64,000 bases of DNA from Vicugna pacos (Eukaryota > Chordata > Mammalia > Artiodactyla > Camelidae). The position numbers and the translations under genes are program-made. Below, piece by piece: positions 42,721 to 52,900 of this stretch. The stretch's first letter is position 1. Every line of letters starts with the position of its first letter. The stretch covers positions 11,698,501 through 11,762,500 of the forward strand of contig NC_133019.1 in NCBI RefSeq assembly GCF_048564905.1. The letters are read 5' to 3'. The notes beneath the pieces were generated by a model. That model had not been told where the DNA came from, did not search any database, and saw nothing but the letters and a program-made list of their open reading frames with translations.

Positions 42721-43619
42721 TCATGCTTTAGGTCTTTTCTGTGAGCTTTTCAGCATCTGAACCCATGTGGGATAATGCCTTGTTGAATGGAATTCCCAGG
42801 GAGTGGCTGGACCTGGCTCCTAGTCCCCATTCTACCACATAAAGTCAGGCTGATGGAGTTTCTGCCCTTTCCCCAGATGTAAAATAGACATTCATTCATT
42901 CATTCTCATATGCTCAGGGCACAAACTCAGAAGAATAAGACACAACTCATGTCTTTAAAGAGCTCTAGTTGAGGAGGTAAGATGTATAAACAAAAAATGA
43001 CAATACTCTCCAACTCCTGTTAATAAGGAGACCCAAGCAATCCCAGTGTACCTGTAGGTGGCAATTGATACATTTGCCTCCCTGTTGAGAACGTAAGCTC
43101 TCAGAAGATGAGCTGTACCACATTCATTTCTGGGTCTATGGTTTCTAGCCTAGTGTCTATCATGTGGGGACATTAAATAGATATTTCTGTGGAATGAGGG
43201 ACTTGATAAACAAAATGAGTGAATGTAGCCAGGGTCACAGGAGCACAGAGACAAGAGGTACGCAGGCAGACGATAAGGAGAGGGTTACTTTGTCCCAGAT
43301 TTTTTAAGAAAGACTAGGAGCTTGCTGAGCAGAGAGGAGAGGAAGGACATTGCTAGAGGAGGAAGCTGCAAAGGCAGAGACACCACCGCGTGAAGCCCTG
43401 TGAGGGTAAGAGAAACCTCACCTGGTGTGAAATGGCTTGGGAAGGGCCTGGGTGGGGAAGCGAGGCGAGTGAAATGGTTATTCCTGAGCAGGCTGCAGGG
43501 TGACCCTAAGCTTGTTCCTGCTCACCAGTCCCTTTTCCCCAGCCCCCCAAACCTGGCCTCTCATTGCCCCTTGGCTCCTGGGATGCAAACCTTTTAATAT
43601 TAGTGGAAAGCGTTACTTC

Positions 43620-43768
43620 TTAAGCTTTAATGTGCTCAAGAAACACCTAAAGGTCTTATTAGAGATGCAGATTCTGATTCTTAGGGTCTGAGGTGGGGCC
43701 TGTGACTGTGTTTCTAAGGAGCTCCCAGGTGATGCTGCTGCTGCTGGTCCTGTACGGCAACGGTAACT
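43620..43768 (-). mobile_element. MER5A-type hAT-Charlie fossil
   Basis: The text 'ttagagatgcagattctgat', 'ggagctcccaggtgatgctg' and 'ctgctgctggtcctgtacgg' matches MER5A in reverse. Confidence 0.7.
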
Positions 43769-44249
43769 AGGGAGGCTCTCCTAGCCTCAACTAAGAATTC
43801 CAAAGGCAAAAGGAAACTACCTTCTTTTGGATTATTTGTAACACTCTTGTCCAGCAGGGGAGGTAATTGAGTGTTGTCTGATAAAATCTTCAGGGATAAA
43901 TGGCACTGGGTAGAAATGCCAAAAATAGGGCTTCATTCCACAAATAGCCCATCTCTGATACTGGTGTCTTTGTTCTGTAAAATACCTCTATGAGTTTCTG
44001 CCTCCCAGGCTTTTATTGGCTCCTGGGGAAAGCATACTGTTTTCGAGCAAATGGGAATCTGGGGGCCCAAGTGAGCTGTGGGGAGGTTCTGGGGTAGCTC
44101 TCCCCCTTACGCATCCTGCCAGGAAAACCCTCTCGTGATCTGGCGCCTTCTGCCCTTCGGTCCTGGAGGGCTGGATTGGACAAAGCCTAATTTAAGTTGT
44201 GTATCTGTTTTCTCTTGGCCAAATTCTGGATAGAGGCACAGAAACTTCT

Positions 44250-44599
44250 GGATCCATTTCTTTTCTTTCTTTTTTTTTAGTGGAAGTACAGTTGATTTAC
44301 AATGTTGTGTTAGTTTCTGGTGTACATCATAGTGATTCAGATACAGACATAGGGATATAAACATTTTTTTTCATTATCGTTTATTACAAGCTATTGAATA
44401 CAGTTCCCAATGCTAAACAGCGGGACCTTGTTGTTTATCTATTTTATATGTAGTAGTTTGTATCTGTTAATCCCAAACTCCTAAATTACCCTTCCCCTCT
44501 CCTTTCCTCTTTGGTCACCATAAGTTTGTTTTCTGTGTCTGTAAGTCTGTTCCCGTTTTGTAAATAAGTTCATTTGTGTCATTTTGGGATCCATTTCTT
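44250..44599 (-). mobile_element. 5'-truncated L1 with 13-bp target duplication
   Basis: The direct repeat ggatccatttctt (44250-44262 and 44587-44599) encloses about 324 bp. The insert starts with a pyrimidine/T run and 'ggaagtacagttgatttaca' and ends 'aaataagttcatttgtgtca', a reverse cetartiodactyl L1 3' region. It is the longest young L1 piece in the window. Confidence 0.92.
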
Positions 44600-45899
44600 A
44601 TCTCAGATGTCCCCAAGATAGAAGCTTCTAGACCCAGTGTGAGACCAAGTGAGCCTGGAAAGCAGCTTTCCTGTGTCTTACAGGAACCCTCAGTTGCATG
44701 AAGAAAAAGGAGGAGGCCGGCTACGTCAAACCAAAACTCTCTGGCTGACATGTGCCTGCGGCAGCATGGGTGGCTGTGCGGCAGACTGGGTCCTGGCCCA
44801 GGGGCTGGTGCAGGAGCTGAGGCCCCAGCTTGTGCTGTCCATCCCTCTGGGCACACCTGTGAGCCAGGCCGCTGCTGATGGTGGAGGAGTCCTGGGCCTG
44901 AGGACTGTGGCCCCTGGAAGACACTTTTCTCCCTAGGCTGCCCCGTCTCTCCTCTGATTTTCTTTCCTTCGGGCTGTGAGCTCTGTGAATGAGCCACCAG
45001 CAGCCAAACTCTGGTGAAGTGAGTGACAGGCACTTTGGCGGCAGAGTCTGTGCGAGATGCAGGTACGGACAACCCTCGCCAGTGTGGGGAACCACAGAGG
45101 CCTCCTCTCCATCCTCTGCCATCAGCACCTGCCACCCAAATTCGGCCCACTTCCCTCCTCCCAGCCTGGAACAGCTTCAGCGGCCTTACCTAGATTTCAC
45201 TACCTTCACGATGATGTCGACAAAGTCACATCCCTCTCCAAATTCTTTCATTCACTCATGCATTCAGGGTGCCTGTGTGTAACTGTGCGTCACCTGTTTA
45301 CTGAGTGTCTGCTCTGAGCCAAGCACTGTGCTGGCCTTCCATTTGGTTTCTCCATGTTCTGCCTCTTACCACCTTCTTTACACACACACGCACATGCATG
45401 CAGAGGTCCCCCGCTTCGTCTATTCCAGTCTTCTCTTCCCTGTGTCTCTAGACAGACCCAGGGAAGGAAGGTCTCGTGTCTCCTCCCCTTGGTAATAGGC
45501 AATGTGGACTACTGGAAACGCCTGGTGTTTCCCACAGACCTCAGTTTGGGTCCTGGCTGCGACTCTGCCCTTAACTATCATAGGTGACTTGAGTGAGTTA
45601 GGCCCTATCAGCCTCTCTTTCCTCATTGCGATTTTAAAAAAAGAGACAAAATCAGCTATTCCAGGCTTACATCTAAGTAGAGATATCCTTGGTAAAGACT
45701 TGGCACAGAGTCAGTGCTCTAAGATGTTAGCTGCTCCCTCTTCGGAGCATCAGTCGCCCATCGCCGGTGCAGGCGCAGGTGACTGTGCACAGGAGCCTTT
45801 GTTCTGCTCAAATGTCTCCCCAAGAAGAGTCGGGGGTCACCTTCTCTGCTTGGGGCCAACTTGGCACTCTACCCCAAGTTCTCCTGCTTGTGATATTAG

Positions 45900-46340
45900 C
45901 CTCCTTTCCTTTTTCAAAGGAAATATTTTCAAACACACTGCAAAAGAGAGAACTGAATAATGAACCCTTGGCATCTTTCACCAGTTTTGACAATCAACAG
46001 CAGTATCTGGCCTTGTCACCCCCACCCCACTCTTTTTTTTTTCCCCTAGAATATTTTAAAGCAAATTCCTGTCATCCTGTCATTTCACCTATAAACACTC
46101 CAGTGTGTTTAATAGATACAGATATTAAAGAATATAACCACATTGTTTTTTTTACCACACCCAACAAAATTAAGAATTATTCATTAATATAAACTAACGC
46201 CCAGTCCATATTTATTTTTTCCCAATTATTGCTGTAATGGCTTTTCACTGTTGGTTTGATTGAATCAGGATTCCCCAAAGATTCACATTAATTTGATTGT
46301 AAGTTCACTTGGGTGTTTTTACACCACCCTGCTTTGATCT
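45900..46340 (-). repeat. L1M fragment
   Basis: The text 'aaagcaaattcctgtcatcc', 'aaccacattgttttttttac' and 'gttggtttgattgaatcagg' is an old L1M 3' region in reverse, about 600 bp before SCN2B exon 1. Confidence 0.7.
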
Positions 46341-46919
46341 CTTCTGTTTTTTGGTGGAAATGCTACAAAAATGAGGAAGTTCTTACTGCCTGAAAGTCTC
46401 CTGACTCACTTCCCCGAACCCTGTCCAAACAGCACAAACACGAGCATCTCCTTTTTTGGGTGTTTTTAAATGACAAAGAATTCACCCCTTTCAGGAGCTT
46501 TGAAATAAATGGGTTCCTCAAACAACCTTCAAACCCCAACAATCACCCAAGTGAGGAAGAAAGGCAGGACCCGTTTAGATCTTGCTTTAGAGGGTAAACA
46601 TTTCCGAAGAACTTCGTTCTTTGTGGAAAGACTTTTTTATGCCCTCCCACCTGCTTTTCGAAATCCACCAACCACAAAATTTACTCCATCCCCTTTTTTC
46701 TCTCTCCCTTTCACACTCCCTCTCTCTTTTTAGCAGCAACATACAAGCCGGCCATATTAGAGAGATGGAAATAAAGCCTCCTTAATGTTTTATGTGTCTT
46801 TGAAGTACATCCGTGCATTTTTTTTTTTTTTAGCATCTAACCATTCCTCCCTTGTAGCCCTCGGCCCCTCAAATCACCCTCTCCCATATCCCACCCGACT
46901 AACATCTCAGTCTCTGAAA

Positions 46920-46989
46920 ATGCACAAAGATGCCTGGCTACCTCGCCCTGCCTTCAGTCTCACGGGGCTCAGTCTCTTTTTCTCTTTGG
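46920..46989 (+). CDS. SCN2B: SCN2B exon 1 coding part (signal peptide)
   Basis: The ATG at 46920 has A at -3 and opens MHKDAWLPRPAFSL, matching human MHRDAWLPRPAFSL from memory. The donor GTAAGT follows at 46990 and exit is phase 1. A reading frame extends upstream, but this ATG is the family start. Confidence 0.93.
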
Positions 46990-49900
46990 GTAAGTTAGAC
47001 CGCACACCTGCATGCTCCTGAGGGTCCAGAAGTGCAGCCGCAACAGGAGGAGGATGGGGGCCGGGGGGGGGCAGGAAAGAAGACAGTGCTGGAGCTTCCC
47101 TTCCGTGTCCTTGGGAAGGGAGGTTCCCGGGGTCTGGGGGAGACATTGCTGGGGACTGCATAGCGCTGGGACTACCTGGTCACAGAAATGTTGGGTCAGG
47201 GGATCTGAGTGTTCCTTGGGGGTGTCAGTTGTCAACAGGGGTGATTTTTCTTTGGATTTCCCTGAAATGGACCTATGAGGGGGTGGGGGCAGAGTGTAGG
47301 TTAATCTGCAGAGTCGCTTCGTGGATTTTCTTTTTCTTTCTTTTTTTTTTTTTTTTAAAGCTGCTGAAAGTGTGGGGTCCTGGGACTTAATGCCCTCTTA
47401 AGGGGCTTCTTTTGTGAACCTTGATCTTTGGAATCTGGTGGGTTTAGGATATTAGAAAAGGGTATATGTGGGAGTTGGGGGCAGAAAGTTGAGTCTAGGT
47501 CTGGCTTCCTGGAAACCTGTACCACTGATTTGTTGCAATGTGTGTGGGAGTAGTGGGGAGGCAGCCTTGAGGACTGATCTCTGGATTGGGAGGAGAATTG
47601 CTGAAGATGGAGAAAGTCTCTGGTTTGGGCCAGATGGAGTGGAGGAGGGGTCAGGTGAAGGGATCAGAAAAAAGAAGGGAAAAAAAGAACTCATGGTCTG
47701 AGTGTGGCTGTGGCCCTGCAGACCAAGTCTCAGAACTGTCCAGCCCTGCCTTGCAAATGGCCTGTCAGGTGATTCAAATGCTAATTTCATACTTGGCCAT
47801 TCCTGGACTTCCTGGTTGGGAGGTGGGCTAGAGAGTTGTTTGCAATCCTGCACAAAGGTAGTTTCTTTCTTGTTCCTAAACTTACTCGTTGCTGGCGTAG
47901 CAATTAGGATCCAGTCCAAGGGTCGTCAGTGGAAATATTCCCCATCACAAAGGCTCTCGGTCTCACTTCCTTTCTCCCTCTTTCTCTGGCACGCTGTGCT
48001 GGATATTGGGCAGGGGTGCTAAACAGAGACAGCGCAGGGCCCCTGGCAGCCTGCAGGATAAAGCCTATTAGCTTTACTGAGTTATCAGACATAGTGACGA
48101 CAGAGCAGGAATGTTATGGAAGCTCAGGCAGTAGAAAGAGCATGAGCCTTGGAATCAATCTGGGTTTAAAGCCACCTTTGTCATTTACTTCACACTATTG
48201 GCAAGTTGGCTCCATCCCTCTGAGCTCCAGTTCTTTCATGGGTGACCTGGAGAACAGCTACTGCCTGGGCTCTTTGTGAGTCTGGCACATAACTGGGGCT
48301 CAGTACTAGTCATCTGTATGAACGCTTTTCATGGGCCTGTGCGCTGTGTGTCTTGTTTGGTCCTTATGGTAATTGGTAATCGTATGAGGCAGATACGTTA
48401 TTATCCTCATGTTACAGATGAGGAAACAGGCACAGAGCAGTTAAGTAACTTGCCCAGTAAGGTCACGGGACTAGTTTAAAGGGAGCTGAGATGTGAACCC
48501 CTGCTTATCTGACTTCAGCTCATTCTAACCACTGAACTCTACTGCCCTCCATGTTCGAGAAATGGTGCTGCTATGTTAACAATAATTTTAATTATTTAAT
48601 CAAAGAATCTCACGTACAGGCAAAAGGAGGGGAGCTGGGTGAATGACCAGTGTGTAGGCAGCTGGGGACAGAGGACAAGCGACCTCCTTTGAGAGCTTCC
48701 AGTGGGAAAGAGGCAGCCTTATGAGAGCCTTATCTTCATGAAGAAAGGAAGGGAGCTCAGGGAGCAGCACCAGGGTGTGGCTCAGGGGAGGATGGAATCT
48801 GGAGTGAAGAAGTCAGGGCACGGGGGTGGCGGTGGGAAGAGGCTAAAGCCTCGGCAAATCTGGGTGGGGGGAGGACGCAGGAGTAGGGACCTTAACCTTG
48901 CACTTGACTGCTGCTGTGATGAGGCACGCCCTGGTACTCCAAGATTGGGGGCTCAGGTGGACAATGGAACTTTGGTGGTCGTAGTGGCATCAGTCCCCAA
49001 GATGGAGAGATGCCCCAAGTGACAAGGGAGGGGGCTGTGTCAGGGGCTGGGTTTGGGAGGATGACTATGGAGCTGACAAAGGGAAAGGGGACAGCTGGGC
49101 AACCTGCTGAACACACGACAGAAGTGGACTAGTTTTCAGTTAGAAACAGTCCAAACGATTGGTCTTCCCTAGAGTTTTTCTCCACAGTCACTGGCCTGGT
49201 TACCAAAGTCTGGGTCACGTGAGGGGAGGCCTAGGAAGTGGTCCTCGCTCGAGCCCACTGCACACAGACACAGAGGGGAAGGTGCCTTCCGTCCTTTCTT
49301 CTGTGACTTTCATTGAGTGCCCTCTGTGTGTCATATACTGTTTTGGGTCCAGGGATACCAAGATAAATAAGCATAGCTCCCTAGAGTCTCTTGAAGGACT
49401 TAGGCATGTAAACAAATTACAACAACACAGCATCATATAATTACCGCTAAAAATGTAATAATAGCAGCTTATCTTTGCTAACGGCTGACCATGTCCCAGG
49501 CATGCTGTGAACTTTACATTTTAGTAAGTCATTTAATCCCCACCAGAGCCCTAGAAGGTAGGTCCTACTGTTGTGTCCCATTTTCAGGTGAGGAAACTGA
49601 GGTGCTGGGAGGTTAACCATCTTGCCTAAGATCAGACCAGGGTGTTAGACTTGGCCACGATGCTAGTCTGCTCCCAGCCTGGAAGCGATAGAAGCTGGGC
49701 TGGGGAGAGGGCGCAGGCGCTGGGGAAGCCGTCACTGAGGCTTATTAGCTGGGATCTGCAGGGTAAGTAGGAGGGCCCAGGTGCAGCAGGGTGAACGCAC
49801 TTCCCAACCCAGAGCAGAAACATGTGCAAAGGCACGGAGGAGGGCAAGATGGAGTTGTTTTCAGAAAAGTAAGAACTCTCGGGTCGCTGGAATGGTGGAA

Positions 49901-52900
49901 GCGTGAGGGCTGGGAGCTGGCAGGAGATAAGGCTGGGACGTCGGCTGGGCCCAGATGGCAGAGGGCTCGGAAGCCTTGCCTGGGAGCCCGGACTAGATCC
50001 TGAAAGCAACATGGGTCCAGTGGAGGCTGGGGGTGAGGGTGATGAGGACAGGTGTTCTCATGGCTGCTCGGGGTGAGGTGGGGCCGTGGGGGCGGACTGG
50101 CCTGGGAGAGGAGACCCTGAGGCGGGGACGAATCTGGTCTGAGATCAGGAGACAGGCTGCGTGTCACACGCACCCAGGAGTCAAGGGCTGCCCAGGAGAC
50201 AGTGCTCTGGAAGGGTGGGGGATAATTTCTCTGCTTAGACCCACATACCCTTTCTCTTTTTTTTAATGAAGAAGAAAACAAACCTACCTCATAGGTTGCT
50301 GTAGGGATGGAAAGAGGCATGAGGAGGATTAAATTCCAGTCTCTGCAGGAAATAGGGTTTGACAGGAGATGTGCAAATTGTGGTCTCTGCAAGATGGGCC
50401 AGAGGTGCCCAGATAGATGCCTTGGAGAAGGTGAGTGGGTCTGGGTATTGGTGATGTTTTGGAACGAAGCTCAAAAGCCACAACCTTACTATACCCCTGT
50501 TGATCATTTCCTTTCTGTGAGTTGGAAATCAGGAGACCCAGGCCCCAGACCTGGTCCCAAATGGGAAAACCAGGAAGACTGTGGGGTCCCTGAGTGCAGA
50601 AGTTCCTTTAAATAGGACCATTGCCCTCTGGCCAGACTGCCTGGAGTGAGTTTGGGGTGGACGGGGAGGCTGGCAGGTATGCAGCTGGACCTGCCACGTA
50701 GACAGCAGGAGGCCTTGTCCCTGGGACGCCTTGGAGCAAAAATCACACCCTCACCCAGCCTCGACCCCTCAACGGTCTGTCTGGAGCCTGGCAGCCTGGG
50801 TTCAAGTTTAGCTTTTGTCACTTAACCAGCTGTGAACGTGGGCTATTCATTTAATTTCTTCGTGCTCCATTTCCTTATCTGGAGAGTCGGGGTGATAACA
50901 GGGATATTGCATTAGACGAGGTCATATCTGTGGGGTCCTTAAACAGCGCCTGGCACGCAGTAAGCACTCTGTTGTTACTGTGAAGCCCTTCTGTGGCCCT
51001 AGCTGTGGATTCGGCTACCTTCCTGAAGCAGCAGAGTTCACCAGGAGCCCAGGATTTTGCTCACAGCTGTGCCCTCGTTGCTTGATGATTTTCTTATCTT
51101 TAATGAGGGTCTGGATTGGTGAAAGGCCTCACACCCTTGCCTTGAGCCTGAGATCCTGGTGAGGCGTCAGGCGGAAGGGGGTACCCTGGACTAGGAGTCA
51201 GGAACCATGATCCTGGCACCAGCTTGTCCCCATCCGCTGTGTGTCTCTCTGGCTTCACCTTCCTCACGGTTAAGACGGTGGGGCTAGATCGACAAGCTTT
51301 CCACCTCTGGCTTCCTCTGATTTGCTGACTCCCTCCTCCTCTCTGCTGTTGGGACTTGACAGTTGACTCCTCTGACCACTAGAGGGCACACGTGTCCGCC
51401 TGGTGCCTCCTGCGGGACAGGCTGCAGGGATGCGGGGGAGGGACCCGCATTGCACCTCTCTGTCTGCCCCCTTCCTGCTGGCCAGAGAAGTCCCCTCGCT
51501 CCCCGTGGGTGGCCTCCCACACAGCAGAGGGCTAGCTCCTTCGAGATGGAGGGAGCTTCCTGATGGGGTTCAAGGTCTAATTGGAGCGATGTTGCGAGCT
51601 GGGGCAGGCCAGAGGCAGGGATGGGTCAGCCGGATTCACGGGACCTATTTCCTAATGCCACTTAGAGGAGGCTCCTTTCACTCAGGAGCCCTGGGAAGGA
51701 GGCCGACCCTTCCCAGGGACGGTGCTAGAGAAGCAGGGTGTTCCTGGGATAGGAGGTAAGCTCAGGACAAGGCCCTGCCAGGCTCCTTCCCTGCAGATTC
51801 CTCCGCCTCTGCAGAGTAGGAGGGGCGGAGATGGCATTTTCAGCGCACCTCCTCCTAGGCTGGCGCTGTACTAGGTGCTTTCATAATGGCTGTGGAAGCG
51901 GGGAGATAGGAGCCGGGCTTTGTTCTCGGGGGCCCACTCGGCCTCCTCAGTTCGTTTTCCCCTGATGAACACTGCAGCGCACACCTGGAAGCCCCGGCCT
52001 TGTTGATGGGGCCGCATGCCTATCCCTCTACTGGGGCTGCGTCCTCACCTCTGGGGCCAGCAGTTCAGAGCATCTCCTGTTCTTAAGCCCTGCCTACTGG
52101 CCCTGGTCATTCGTCCCAAGGGATGGGGATAGTCCTGCTTCCAGGCTGGAGTGCAGCCGCTTTGGGACCCAGCAGCTTTGAGCAACAAAATCATTTGCAA
52201 AATCAGAGTCCCCTCCCAGACTGCTGCCATTAGGCCTGGCCCTGTGCCAGATCCCAGAGAATCCCAGGGAGCTGCCCTGAGGGGTCCATCTCCTAGGTGC
52301 CCCTGCCAGGAGACTGCCCCAGAAGCCCTTCCTATTTAGGGCATAGATCTTGAGGGGAATTTAGGCTACCATTGTTTTATATATTTTTTTCTTATTTAAT
52401 TGTCATAATAACCCTGAGAGGTAAGTGTCATCAGCTGTGTTCTACAAAGGACAGGACTGAGACTCAGAAGGGGAAAGAATTTGCCCACGTTCTCCCAGCT
52501 AATTGAAGGCAGAGCTGGGATTGAACCCACATCTGTTGAGAACTCCATGTCTGTGTTAGTCCCGTATCAGTAGGGCCCTGGCTGTCACCTGGACAGCCTT
52601 CTAGCTCCACCCCCCTCTCCCCTCCCCAGGCCCATCCCCTAGCGGCTTCCTACCTCCCTCAGAAGAATGGCGGCCTCATACTTACCTAACTCTGGGACCT
52701 CAGGTCCCTTCCACTTGCCCCCTGGGTCACTCTGCTGGTTGTACCCCAGACATGTGACGGTCATTTCAGCCACTGGAACTTTACTCTTGATGTTCCACTG
52801 ACTTGGAACTTGATTCCTTCAAAATTTCAACCAGCTCACTCCGTCACTTTAGTTGGGGGCTGTCTGCAGGGCACCCCTTGGAGCAGCCTGCCTGGACCAC

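Larger units (their letters stand above)
39661..46919. other. JAML-SCN2B intergenic region
   Basis: No conserved gene is recognised. Repeats are listed separately: MIR 41165-41310, L2 42355-42720, L2 pieces 42885-43215, a MER5A-type element 43620-43768, an L1 44263-44586 and an L1M 45900-46340. A minus-strand reading stretch at 40290-40916 is unexplained (see findings). The SCN2B promoter must lie in the last few hundred bases, where I see no TATA box or CpG island. Confidence 0.65.

Noticed and set aside
44515-45150. 211-codon minus-strand reading frame
   Set aside because: Its C-terminal end is formed by a young L1 insertion and the rest is low-complexity Pro/Gly/Ser sequence with no domain. 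A GC-rich chance frame is the better explanation.
49745-50392. 215-codon minus-strand Pro-rich frame in SCN2B intron 1
   Set aside because: Much of it lies over a reverse L2 fragment, and no splice or family evidence supports a gene.
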